Assembly: GCA_900553355.1 (NCBI GenBank)
Contig: USDK01000039.1
Coordinates: forward strand, 1-27,222
Direction: 5' to 3'
Length of the DNA: 27,222 bases
Source: an uncultured Lachnospiraceae bacterium
Lineage (GTDB): Bacteria; Bacillota; Clostridia; Lachnospirales; Lachnospiraceae
Position 1 is the first letter of the stretch; each line of letters starts with the position of its first letter. The notes under the pieces were generated by a model. That model made no database searches, was not told the DNA's origin, and was given only the letters and a program-made list of their open reading frames with translations. Made by a program: the position numbers and the translations under genes. Of this stretch, positions 14,795 through 23,168 are shown piece after piece.

Positions 14795-15313
14795 ATGTTA
14801 GACTATCTGGTTCTGTATCAGAGCGACTCCGGGAACACGAAAAAGATCGCTGCCGCAATCTTTGCACGTCTTCCTGGAACTTCAAAGGATCTGATCGATA
14901 TCAACACTGACAAGACCATTCCCGAAGCAAATATTTATTTTGTCGGTTTCTGCGTACACCGCGGAACCTGCAGCATGGCCGTCAGTGATTTACTAAGCTC
15001 CCTTGGCGGAAAACAGATTGCTTTATTTGCCACCTGCGGCATGGGAAATTCTCCCGAATACTATAAGACCATTGAAAAAAATGTGAGTGCCTGGATCGAA
15101 AGCGACAACCAGTATCTGGGAGCCTTCGTCTGCCAGGGAAAGATGCCTCAGAAAGTGCGGCAGAAATATGAAGCCATGCGGACAGCCGAAAATACTGCTC
15201 AGGTGGATCACATGATCCAGAACTTTGACGAAGCTCTGACTCATCCTGACAGCCTGGATGAAGAACACGCCAGGGTATTTACCGACAAAATGCTGGAAAA
15301 GGCAGAAGCTTAA
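14795..15313 (+). CDS. Flavodoxin family protein (BilS-like)
   Basis: This 172-aa FMN-binding electron carrier has the phosphate loop YQSDSGNTKK (8-17) and the family segments VGFCVHRGTCS, ALFATCGMGNSPEYY and GAFVCQGKM. The HPD...A element near the C-terminus is typical of the flavodoxin subgroup that includes BilS, a partner of bilirubin reductase. No bilirubin reductase gene is present here, so the specific role is not supported. The ATG at 14795 follows AGAAAGGAAG. A hairpin overlapping its stop may end the transcript. Confidence 0.85.
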   Translation: MLDYLVLYQSDSGNTKKIAAAIFARLPGTSKDLIDINTDKTIPEANIYFVGFCVHRGTCSMAVSDLLSSLGGKQIALFATCGMGNSPEYYKTIEKNVSAWIESDNQYLGAFVCQGKMPQKVRQKYEAMRTAENTAQVDHMIQNFDEALTHPDSLDEEHARVFTDKMLEKAEA

Positions 15314-15329
15314 ATCCCGCTTCTGCCTT
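15299..15329 (+). terminator. Terminator-like hairpin at the flavodoxin stop
   Basis: AAGGCAGAAGC (15299-15309) pairs perfectly with GCTTCTGCCTT (15319-15329) around a 9-base loop. The stop codon lies in the loop region. The following TCCCTGTTT is a poor T-tract, so termination may be partial. Confidence 0.5.
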
Positions 15330-15334
15330 CCCTG

Positions 15335-15364
15335 TTTACGCGTCCCCATAGTTGGTGTTACAAT
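15335..15364 (+). promoter_or_regulatory. Promoter of the EamA transporter gene
   Basis: TTTACG (15335-15340) and TACAAT (15359-15364) are 18 bp apart, placing the start just before the GGAGG at 15371-15375. Confidence 0.45.
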
Positions 15365-15385
15365 GAGGGACGGAGGTACATATCA

Positions 15386-16264
15386 ATGGAACACGCAAAA
15401 GCAGCCGGGCATTTATCGGCATTTATCACCATTCTGTTCTGGGGCACTACCTTTATTTCTACCAAGGTGCTCCTGGAAGATTTTCAACCGGTAGAAATCT
15501 TACTTTTCCGCTTTATCCTGGGGCTTGCCGCTCTTCTGATCGTTTATCCGCACAGGATGAGGCATACCACGCTCCATCAGGAGCTGACATTTGCCGCAGC
15601 CGGGCTGTTCGGCATATGTCTTTATTATCTCATGGAAAATATCGCTCTTACCTATACCATGGCTTCCAACGTCGGAGTAATGGTATCCGTTTCTCCATTC
15701 TTCACCGCTATTTTATCGCACTTATTTTTAAAACAGGAAGAAAAGCTTCAGAAGAATTTCTTCATCGGCTTTCTCATCGCCATGGCCGGGATAGCTCTGA
15801 TCAGCTTCAACGGCACTTCCCTGAAGCTCAATCCTCTGGGAGACCTGCTGGCACTTCTGGCCGCATTGTGCTGGGCCTGCTACTCTATTTTTACCAGAAA
15901 GATTGCCAGCTATGGCTATCACACCATCCAGACCACCAGAAGAGTATTCTTTTACGGCATTCTCTTTATGATCCCTGCTCTCTTCCTGTTTGATTTCCGG
16001 CTGGATCTTTCCAGATTTACAGATCCGGTTTCTTCTCTGAATATTCTTTTCCTGGGGCTTGGAGCATCTGCCTTATGTTTTGCCACATGGAATTTTGCCG
16101 TAAAAGTTCTTGGCGTCCTGAAAACCAGCGTCTATATCTATCTGATCCCGGTCATCACCGTGGCGGCTTCTGTTCTGATCCTGCACGAGCCCTTCACCTG
16201 GATGACCGGCGCCGGAACTGCACTTACCCTGGCAGGGCTGTTCCTTTCCGAGAAGAAAAGTTAA
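15386..16264 (+). CDS. DMT superfamily transporter (EamA domains)
   Basis: This 292-aa integral membrane protein has about ten hydrophobic helices in two EamA repeats. The first repeat begins ITILFWGTTFISTKVLLEDF and the second LLALLAALCWACYSIFTRKI, both classic family starts. The C-terminal helix ends with FLSEKKS on the inner side. It probably exports or imports a small metabolite such as an amino acid or nucleotide derivative. The substrate is not predictable. GGAGG precedes the ATG at 15386. It has its own promoter and is separated by 80 bases from the ABC operon. Confidence 0.93.
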   Translation: MEHAKAAGHLSAFITILFWGTTFISTKVLLEDFQPVEILLFRFILGLAALLIVYPHRMRHTTLHQELTFAAAGLFGICLYYLMENIALTYTMASNVGVMVSVSPFFTAILSHLFLKQEEKLQKNFFIGFLIAMAGIALISFNGTSLKLNPLGDLLALLAALCWACYSIFTRKIASYGYHTIQTTRRVFFYGILFMIPALFLFDFRLDLSRFTDPVSSLNILFLGLGASALCFATWNFAVKVLGVLKTSVYIYLIPVITVAASVLILHEPFTWMTGAGTALTLAGLFLSEKKS

Positions 16265-16309
16265 AATTATGCGCGAATTACTCATGCGGCTTTCCCTGAT
16301 GCGTCTTAT

Positions 16310-16325
16310 CATGTACCTATACATG
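16310..16325. promoter_or_regulatory. Short inverted repeat upstream of the ABC transporter operon
   Basis: CATGTA-CCTA-TACATG is a perfect 6-bp inverted repeat 20 bases before the ABC ATPase start. It could be an operator for the response regulator encoded in the same locus. No convincing -35/-10 pair is visible nearby. The rest of 16265-16344 shows nothing else. Confidence 0.3.
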
Positions 16326-16344
16326 AAAGAAAGGAGCCACATCA

Positions 16345-17109
16345 ATGAGTACCATACTACGCGCAAGAGAACTAACCAAATTATACCCAAAAAATCCGAC
16401 TCCCAGTCTCCACCGGGTCTCTTTCGACATCGCAGAAGGTGAATTTGTCGCTATTATGGGGGCATCCGGTTCTGGGAAGACTACGCTTTTGAACGTGCTG
16501 TCCACCATCGATAAGCCTACCGGCGGAGACGTATGGATCGGAACTGTAAATCTGAAACAATTAAGCGACTCTCAGACCGCTGATTTCCGCAGAGATCATC
16601 TGGGCTTTATTTTCCAGGAATATTTTCTACTGGACAGCCTGACGATCCGGGAAAATATCTCTGTCCCTCTTACTCTTTTGAAAATTTCTCCCTCTAAAAT
16701 AGAAAAACAGGTGCAAAGCCTGGCGGAAAGCTTTGGAATCGCCTCACAGCTCGATAAATATCCTGGCGAGCTGTCCGGCGGACAGAAACAGCGGGCTTCT
16801 GCCGCCAGGGCTGTGATCAAGCATCCCAGTGTTCTTTTTGCTGATGAGCCTACCGGCGCGCTGGACTCTGCTTCGGCCACGGAGCTTCTGCATACTATGC
16901 AGGAAGCAAACCGTACACTAAGTACCACGATCCTGATGGTGACCCACGATCCGTATGCGGCCAGCTTTGCCGACCGCATCTTCATTTTTAAAGACGGGCG
17001 CATCACCTGGCAGTTAAAGAAAGGCCGCCATGACCGGCGGACATTTTATGAACTGATCGTAAAAGAGATCGCCAGATCAGATACCGCCAGATGGGAGGGA
17101 GCAAAATGA
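16345..17109 (+). CDS. ABC transporter ATP-binding protein, BceA/MacB-like
   Basis: This 254-aa ATPase has Walker A GASGSGKTT (39-47), the Q-loop FIFQEYFLLDSLTIREN, signature LSGGQKQR, Walker B VLFADEPTGALD, and the H-loop MVTHDPYAASFADRI. The BceA family carries these features and is usually linked to antimicrobial-peptide sensing and resistance. AAAGGAG precedes the ATG at 16345. The stop overlaps the permease start as ATGA, so the two are translationally coupled. The C-terminal 25 residues (RHDRRTFYELIVKEIARSD) are typical of BceA-type ATPases. Confidence 0.94.
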   Translation: MSTILRARELTKLYPKNPTPSLHRVSFDIAEGEFVAIMGASGSGKTTLLNVLSTIDKPTGGDVWIGTVNLKQLSDSQTADFRRDHLGFIFQEYFLLDSLTIRENISVPLTLLKISPSKIEKQVQSLAESFGIASQLDKYPGELSGGQKQRASAARAVIKHPSVLFADEPTGALDSASATELLHTMQEANRTLSTTILMVTHDPYAASFADRIFIFKDGRITWQLKKGRHDRRTFYELIVKEIARSDTARWEGAK

Positions 17110-18974
17110 AACGTTTTTATTTTATTTCTGTCGCCTTTGTGATTACTGTTTTCTTTGCATTTACAGCTTTTTCAGGCAACCAGATCATGCTGGAAAAACT
17201 GTCCACAGACGGCAGAGTCGAAACCATGTGCAGCACCATCTCTGTCTTTCTGATGGTATTTGTCATCTTCTACATGACCTATTCCAACCGGTTCTTTCTG
17301 CGCCGCAGGACAAAAGAGCTGGGAATCTACGCGCTGCTGGGATACCGCAGATCCCGGGTTTTGTTTCTTTTGACCCGGGAAAATATCCTGATCTGCTGTA
17401 GCGCGTTTGTCTGCGGAATCCTGGCCGGCGCCCTGGCTCATAAAGGAATTGTCTTTACCATCGGGAAACTTCTCCGCCTTGGCATAGATAACTCAAAGAT
17501 TCCTCTGTTTGACGGCTCCGCCATTGTAAAAACGGCCGTATTTGTATCTGTCGTTATTCTGGTCCTGGCTGCCTCAAACGGCTTTTTTCTGTACCAGACT
17601 TCCCTGATGGATCTGATCCGTTTCGAAAAAAATGCAGAAAAAAAATTAAATACCCATAGGCTCCCGGCTCTCCTGGGATTTCTGCTGATCCTGGGCGGCT
17701 ACCTTCTGGCGCTCGATATCCTTCGCGGGAAAAAATCCTTCTGGATCACGGCAGGGTTTTACCAGACTGGGCTTCTTACTTTGTTTCTGGTGGTCAGCGG
17801 TACTGTCCTTTTTATTGCTGCTTTTCTTCCTTATATCATAGAGAAGAGCAAGCAGTGCAAATCCCGGTTTTATACGGCTTTAAATATTATCGCCGCCCCA
17901 AATTTTATCTACCGTATCCGCTCAAACGCAAGAACGTTGATCATCCTGACCCTGTTGTCTGCCGCAGCCCTGACTGTCTCAGGCGTCATGTCCCTGACAC
18001 TGTATTATCCGATCGCTGCCATGTCCCGCATCGCCCCGTCGGAAATAGAATTCCGGCTGGAAGATGAAACACAGCTGGAAGATGTAGCCAAACTAACAGC
18101 ACAATATACCTCCGGCAGCACAGATGTAAAGATTCTGCGCACAGATCTTTATCAAGCGGTCTCCGGCTTTGAATGCATTTCTCTTTCCCAGTACCGGGCA
18201 TTACTGGAAGCCCAGAACCGCACGGATGTGTCAGAAAATCTTCCCTGTCTTTCGGAGAATGAGTGCATCCTTCTGAAATATATGCCGGATGAAAAAACAG
18301 ACCAGAAATATGTGCTTCGGTATCCAGGTTCCGAACAATCCGTTACGGTGAAACAGGTCTCCCTGGATAATACCATTTCCTTTGCAAACAGCCCCTCCAC
18401 TCTGGTGGTGAATGATCTCCTTTATCAGAAAATCAGCACAGGACAGCCTCCTTATGCAAGCATCATCAGCCTGAACGGTCCCTCTCTAAAAAATAACGAA
18501 GCCCTCTATCAGGCATTGTCAGATTATCTGGGTGGCAGTCCGTATCTGCAAGGGAACTCTCACAGGATTCATGAGCTTTTATACCTCAACAGCTCCACCT
18601 TTCTGCTGATCGGCTTTCTGGTCGTTCTGTTCTTTATCGCGGCGGGCAGTATCCTGTATTTTAACAATCTATCCATGGCAGCCGATTCCAGGGCAGATTA
18701 TGAGATCCTCGCCAAGATCGGATATCCGGAACGTCTGATCCGGCAGATTATCCGCAGGCAGGTCCTCTCCTTTTTTATCATCCCCTTTCTGCTGGGACTT
18801 CTGGACTGCCTGTTCGCATCAATGGTATACAAGGCCGGACTGATGCAGAATCTTCTGGGCAATGCGCCGTCCCAGTACCTTCCAGTTCTGGCGGCTGTAC
18901 TGTTAAGTGCATTGATCTATGGCATTTACTATATCCTGACCGTACACTCCTGCTGGAGGGCTGCGCTTAAATGA
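17106..18974 (+). CDS. FtsX-like ABC permease, BceB type
   Basis: This 622-aa permease has ten predicted membrane helices: one N-terminal, three following, a 7th helix near LIILTLLSAAALTVSGVMSL, then a large extracellular loop of about 200 residues (roughly 305-500), and three C-terminal helices. This layout is the BceB hallmark, in which the big loop binds or senses peptide antibiotics. The RRRTKELGIYALLGYRRSR region is the conserved FtsX coupling segment. The ATG at 17106 lies after GGGAGGGAG and overlaps the ATPase stop. No ligand is known. Together with the kinase and regulator downstream it forms a detox-type module. Confidence 0.92.
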   Translation: MKRFYFISVAFVITVFFAFTAFSGNQIMLEKLSTDGRVETMCSTISVFLMVFVIFYMTYSNRFFLRRRTKELGIYALLGYRRSRVLFLLTRENILICCSAFVCGILAGALAHKGIVFTIGKLLRLGIDNSKIPLFDGSAIVKTAVFVSVVILVLAASNGFFLYQTSLMDLIRFEKNAEKKLNTHRLPALLGFLLILGGYLLALDILRGKKSFWITAGFYQTGLLTLFLVVSGTVLFIAAFLPYIIEKSKQCKSRFYTALNIIAAPNFIYRIRSNARTLIILTLLSAAALTVSGVMSLTLYYPIAAMSRIAPSEIEFRLEDETQLEDVAKLTAQYTSGSTDVKILRTDLYQAVSGFECISLSQYRALLEAQNRTDVSENLPCLSENECILLKYMPDEKTDQKYVLRYPGSEQSVTVKQVSLDNTISFANSPSTLVVNDLLYQKISTGQPPYASIISLNGPSLKNNEALYQALSDYLGGSPYLQGNSHRIHELLYLNSSTFLLIGFLVVLFFIAAGSILYFNNLSMAADSRADYEILAKIGYPERLIRQIIRRQVLSFFIIPFLLGLLDCLFASMVYKAGLMQNLLGNAPSQYLPVLAAVLLSALIYGIYYILTVHSCWRAALK

Positions 18975-19000
18975 GGAAAGCATTCCCCGGCTTTCCTCAT
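18971..19000 (+). terminator. Hairpin between permease and kinase genes
   Basis: ATGAGGAAAGC (18971-18981) pairs perfectly with GCTTTCCTCAT (18990-19000) around an 8-base loop, directly at the permease stop. No T-run follows, so it may only attenuate read-through or protect the mRNA 3' end. Confidence 0.4.
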
Positions 19001-19020
19001 ACTCTGGCATTTGGTATAAT
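18992..19020 (+). promoter_or_regulatory. Internal promoter for the two-component genes
   Basis: TGGTATAAT (hexamer 19015-19020) is a strong extended -10, with TTTCCT at the -35 position (18992-18997). It lies inside the longest open frame of the kinase and argues for the TTG start at 19058. Confidence 0.6.
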
Positions 19021-19057
19021 AACTGTGGGAAATATAACTGTAAGGGAGTACTTCATC

Positions 19058-20626
19058 TTGAAAAGCCTGATAATAAAACAACTACTTTTCATCAACTATA
19101 TGATTCTCATCCTGGCAATGGGAATCTTTATCCATACCCAGCCTCCGCTTTCGGCGCCTCAGCTTGTGCCACTCGTGCTGTCCACACTTTTCCTGGGAGA
19201 TATCACATATATCGCCTCCTGTAATCTGACGGGAAACCGGATCCTGTTTCTGTTCTGCGGCCTTCTGGCGGCCGACAGCTGGTATCTGGTCTTAGCCATG
19301 ATTCCAGGAGATGAAGCCAGAATATGGTTCCGGCTGGCCGGCTGCGTTCTTCTTTATCTGTCCATCCGGTTCTGCCTTCTTTTCTTGTTTCAGAGCTATT
19401 ATTACCGATGGAAAAAGGCTGCTGATATTCTCCTGTCCATATTCTTTCTCTTTGCCGCAGGCTGTGCATTTTTCTCTGACAGGGTCTATGCCTGTGCTTA
19501 TGGGATCCAGTTCGCAGGCAGCATCCTCTGTTTCATTTTCATCATTTTTTATCACAGGAAACGGGCAGCCTATGTTCTTAAGACTGAAAAGAAAGCGTTT
19601 CTCCTTTCTTTTGCCGTAACTTTAACCGTCTTCTTTCTTTATTACATGCTGACGATAGATATCAGGAATCATCTGGGAAACTTCGGAACTTATCTTTCAG
19701 TCCTCCTTTTTTTCATCAGCATTCACGGAATCGTTCTGAAAGAAACAGACGGCACCCCTCTTTCGGCCGTATTCGGCCCCGGTCAGCGTGTCCTCCTGGG
19801 AGTCCTTCTGACCGGGCTTCTGGCTTCCCTATGCCTGATATTAAACGATACCCCTGCCGAATTTTTCCTGCTGATAAATCTTGCCCTGGCAATGATTTTT
19901 CTCTGCAATATCCTCCTTGGTGAAACGCTAAAACGCAATGCATCTCCTCTTCTGAAAACCAGCAGATATACCGATGCACTGAACCAGCTGAAGCAGGAAG
20001 AAAAGCTCAAAGAAACCTTCGCTGACTTTCTGCATGATGAGGTACTGCAGGATCTGTTGTCCGTGAAAAACATGGCAGGGAAAAGTGCCCGTCCCGAGAT
20101 CCGGACTCTGATGTGCGACACACTGGATCAGCTGAATATCCGGATCCGAAGCCAGATGCAGGACTACCATCCGATTCTTCTGAAAAGCCTGACGCTGAAA
20201 GAAAATCTGACAGAACTGATTCGAAGTATCCAGACCTTATTTCCGCAGAAAAATCTCCAGATATCCTTTATCTGCGCCGATACACTTTTTATCCCGGAAC
20301 CCTACGACATGCTGATTTACCGTCTGATCCGTGAACTTGTGACGAATATCTATAAACATTCTGACGGAAATCAGGCCCAGATCACTCTGTATATGGAAAA
20401 GGATCAGGTAACACTCTGTATATGGGACAACGGGAAATCATATGTTCCAGAAGATATCGGTCGAAAGGAATCTCCCATCTGGCACAAAGGCCTTTCCTCT
20501 CTGGAAGAGCAGATCGACCATCTGGGCGGCTCCATATCTATCTCCAGGCAGACGCCTGAAGGCGTTCGTACAAACATACAGTTTTCTATGAAAGGAGATG
20601 TTTCTTATAAACATTTTGTTAGTTGA
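19058..20626 (+). CDS. Sensor histidine kinase, NarL/LiaS-type, with ten membrane helices
   Basis: The 522-aa kinase starts at TTG (19058), 9 bases after AAGGGAG. The frame is open from 18971, but that part holds a hairpin and a promoter. About ten hydrophobic helices fill residues 8-300, with very short loops. A linker LKQEEKLKETFADFLHDEVLQDLL follows, with the phospho-acceptor H326 in the HDE-VLQ box of HisKA_3 kinases. The ATPase domain has RELVTNIYKHS (N-box), IWDNGKSY (G1) and KGLSSLEEQIDHLGGS. The sensor membrane part is unlike the two-helix BceS sensors. It overlaps the regulator gene by 29 bp. Confidence 0.9.
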   Translation: MKSLIIKQLLFINYMILILAMGIFIHTQPPLSAPQLVPLVLSTLFLGDITYIASCNLTGNRILFLFCGLLAADSWYLVLAMIPGDEARIWFRLAGCVLLYLSIRFCLLFLFQSYYYRWKKAADILLSIFFLFAAGCAFFSDRVYACAYGIQFAGSILCFIFIIFYHRKRAAYVLKTEKKAFLLSFAVTLTVFFLYYMLTIDIRNHLGNFGTYLSVLLFFISIHGIVLKETDGTPLSAVFGPGQRVLLGVLLTGLLASLCLILNDTPAEFFLLINLALAMIFLCNILLGETLKRNASPLLKTSRYTDALNQLKQEEKLKETFADFLHDEVLQDLLSVKNMAGKSARPEIRTLMCDTLDQLNIRIRSQMQDYHPILLKSLTLKENLTELIRSIQTLFPQKNLQISFICADTLFIPEPYDMLIYRLIRELVTNIYKHSDGNQAQITLYMEKDQVTLCIWDNGKSYVPEDIGRKESPIWHKGLSSLEEQIDHLGGSISISRQTPEGVRTNIQFSMKGDVSYKHFVS

Positions 20627-21215
20627 TGATCATGAACTTTTTGCAAAAAGCCTGGCAATCGCCCTGGAAGAATATGACGAAATCCAGAACTTTTACACCA
20701 CCCGGGATCTTGCTTCATTAGCCAGGCAGGTACATGAAAAAAAGATTGATATCGTTTTGATGGATATCAATCTCGGGAACCTGGGCGTCCAGGATGGTTT
20801 AGCCATAGCCTCCAGCCTGCATAGGGAAATTCCCTCCTTAAAAATCGTGATGCTGACCGGCTATGACCTGCCAGTTTTCAAATACGAAGCAAAGAAACTT
20901 GGAATCTCTGGTTTTCTAAACAAAAGTATCAGCCCGGATGAACTCCTTGCTTCTCTGCTCCATGTGAACCAGGGGATCCCCTGCTTTCCCTGCAATCAGC
21001 CGGAGCTGATCGTCGAAGAACTGACCCCCACAGAAAAGCTGATTCTAGAAAAGACCGCTGCCGGAAAGAAGAGAAAAGAAATCGCGGGGGAACTGTACAT
21101 CAGCGAACGGACGCTCTCGAACCATTTACAGCATATCTATGAAAAGCTGGGTGTCTCCTCTTCGATCGAGGCCGTCACTAAGGCACTGCAGATGGGTTAT
21201 ATCGCTCCGCTCTGA
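20598..21215 (+). CDS. LuxR/NarL family response regulator
   Basis: This 205-aa regulator has a receiver domain (1-125) with acidic D10-D11, phospho-acceptor D56 in VLMDINLG, and K in LNKSISPDE. Its C-terminal LuxR helix-turn-helix has LTPTEKLILEKTAAGKKRKEIAGE and SERTLSNHLQHIYEKLGV (split by the turn). The ATG at 20598 directly abuts AAAGGAG with no spacing. The family usually starts as M-x-ILLVDDH, which would place initiation at ATA 20607, 9 bases from the site. It pairs with the kinase and probably controls the ABC operon. It ends 1 base before the MATE remnant on the other strand. Confidence 0.93.
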   Translation: MFLINILLVDDHELFAKSLAIALEEYDEIQNFYTTRDLASLARQVHEKKIDIVLMDINLGNLGVQDGLAIASSLHREIPSLKIVMLTGYDLPVFKYEAKKLGISGFLNKSISPDELLASLLHVNQGIPCFPCNQPELIVEELTPTEKLILEKTAAGKKRKEIAGELYISERTLSNHLQHIYEKLGVSSSIEAVTKALQMGYIAPL

Positions 21216-21216
21216 T

Positions 21217-22321
21217 CTAAAATTTCCACACCGTCTTTTTTATAAACGGAACTGTAAAAAGAGTTGCTTTGCATATATTATCCGCGATCATGCAATACCA
21301 GACCGCACGCAGGCCGAGCCCCCATACCTGTACGCACATATAGGTCAGGCAGATCCTGACTCCCCACATTCCGATCGTCTCTATCAGAAGAGGGTACCTG
21401 GTCCTGTCCATACCGTAAAAAATCCCTTCCAAAATGACCATCAGGCCAAAAAAAGGTTCTGACAATGCTACAAGACGGAGCATTTGCGCACCCAAGCTCA
21501 CCACCCGTGCGCTGGGCGTAAAAATGCTCATAAGTGGTACGGCCCCGATATACAGGATCACCCCACTAAGGCACATCATCCCGACCGTCAGCCACACGCT
21601 GATCCAGCCAGTCTGCTTCATCTTCTTCTCATCATTCTCTCCCCTGGCGGAGCTGATCAACGTAGAGACGGCGGATCTCAGCCCGTAACCTGGGACATAA
21701 AAAATGGTTTCTGCCGTTACTGCAAGCGAATGGGCCGCAAGCACCTGCCACGCCCAGACCTGCCCGATAGATCAGAATATAATTTAACAGGATATTCATT
21801 CCATTGCTGATCAGGCTGATCAGCATAGGGATCCTTGTATTCCGGACCGCTCTTAAAGCTGCCGCCAGAACCGTACTGACGCTTCTGAACACCATCGGGA
21901 TGCTGATAATCGTAAAATAGCCGGAGGCTTCTCTTCGTACCGCTTTCTCCGCCCCCATCCATCCCGGGATAAATGGACTTGCCATGACAGATATGATTCC
22001 CAGCACCAGTCCGGAAAGAACCGCCAGAAAGAAAGCCTGCTGGGAAAGTCTGCGGATCTGGATCCGATCTCCTTCTCCTTCCGCCTTTGCAATCAGTATT
22101 AAAATGGCCGTCCCTATGGCTCCGGGTACGCTGTTGACCAGCCAGGTAATATTCGTCGTAAGGCTGACAGCAGCCGTAGCCCGCTCCCCCAGCTGTCCCA
22201 CCATGGCAGTATCCACATACTGTAGAAGCGTCGCCAATATCTCTTCCACAATTGTGGGGAGCGCCAGGGTAAAAAGTATCCGGGTCAGTCGGGCAGTGCT
22301 GTCCTCCCACCTTGATCTCAT
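21217..22321 (-). pseudogene. MATE family efflux transporter, broken by internal deletion and frameshift
   Basis: Two frames together resemble a Na+- or H+-driven multidrug/toxin exporter. The N-terminal part (22321 to about 21740, 194 aa) has typical MATE segments TLALPTIVEEILATLLQYVD and GAIGTAILILIAKAEGEGD and stops after NYILIYRAGLGVAGA. The C-terminal part, in another frame from about 21744 to 21217, starts VLAAHSLAVTAETIFYVPGY, which belongs in the seventh-helix region. Roughly 80-95 residues expected between the halves are missing. The two halves share GTGCT at the junction. The start at 22321 follows the SBP stop by 13 bases, so it was the last gene of the ABC transporter operon. Confidence 0.85.
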
Positions 22322-22334
22322 CTATTTTTTCCCT

Positions 22335-23168
22335 TTACATCTGCGAAATATCTGTTCCGAAATACTTTTCGGAAAGCTGTGTCAGTTGTCCGGACTCTCT
22401 CAGTTCCGTGATCGCCTTATTGATTGCTTCCCTGAGATTTGCCGTTTCATCGCCTTTTCGCATCGGGATTGCCACTTCAGACGCCTCATCGGTCAGCACG
22501 GCAATCTTTACATCTGCATCCGGATGCTCCTTGACATAGTCATAGAATGTCACCTCAGCGTTCAGAGTTGCATCGATCCGCCCACTTAAAAGCAGCTCAA
22601 AGGTCTGGTTCAGGTCATCCACACCCGTCACATCTGCTCCATAGCTTTCTGCCAGTTCCGCATACGTGCTGGAAATGGTATTTGCCGTGCTTTTCCCTTC
22701 CAGATCTTCCATCGACTGGATCCGGTCGTCATCGCCTCTTACGATCACCGCCGTTCTGTTATAGGCATAAGGCTCCGAAAAGTCGTAGGCCTCCTGCCTT
22801 TCTTCTGTAACGTCTACTCCGTTGATCATGATATCATACCTTCCGGCATCTATTCCTGCCAACAGACCGTCCCATTCTCCCTCGATAAATTCCGGTTCAA
22901 CTCCCAGCTTCTCGGCAATCAGCTGGCCTACCTCCACATCATATCCAACCAGGTTTCCATTTTCGTCATGATAAGTCCATGGGGCCCAGGTGCCTTCCAT
23001 GGCAATAGTAATCGTTCCCCGGTCCTGAATGTCTTCCAGCAGATCTCCTGTCTGCGTCTCCTCCTTTGCACTCTCACTCCCGGCATCTGTACCGCTCTGT
23101 GCACATCCTCCGAGTATCGATAATGAAAATACAGTCAGAACTGCCCATAATAAACGTTTTTTCATCAT
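22335..23168 (-). CDS. Amino acid ABC transporter substrate-binding lipoprotein
   Basis: This 277-aa lipoprotein has a lipobox in the signal peptide (LSILGGCAQSG, Cys at about 22) and the family 3 solute-binding fold with EGTWAPWTYHDENGNLVGYD and DGLLAGIDAGRYDIMINGVD. These motifs resemble cystine/polar amino acid receptors (TcyA/FliY-like). The ATG at 23168 overlaps the ATPase stop (ATGATG) and follows AGAGAGG by 8 bases. The location of a tRNA-Cys gene nearby is coincidental evidence only. The specific ligand is inferred. Confidence 0.9.
   Translation of the reverse strand: MMKKRLLWAVLTVFSLSILGGCAQSGTDAGSESAKEETQTGDLLEDIQDRGTITIAMEGTWAPWTYHDENGNLVGYDVEVGQLIAEKLGVEPEFIEGEWDGLLAGIDAGRYDIMINGVDVTEERQEAYDFSEPYAYNRTAVIVRGDDDRIQSMEDLEGKSTANTISSTYAELAESYGADVTGVDDLNQTFELLLSGRIDATLNAEVTFYDYVKEHPDADVKIAVLTDEASEVAIPMRKGDETANLREAINKAITELRESGQLTQLSEKYFGTDISQM

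Noticed and set aside
14795..15313. Assigning bilirubin reduction to this locus
   Set aside because: Only a BilS-like flavodoxin is present. No bilirubin reductase gene is in the window.
18971..19057. 29-residue N-terminal extension of the kinase with ATGA coupling to the permease
   Set aside because: The segment contains a perfect hairpin and an extended -10 promoter, and a better-spaced ribosome binding site precedes the TTG at 19058.
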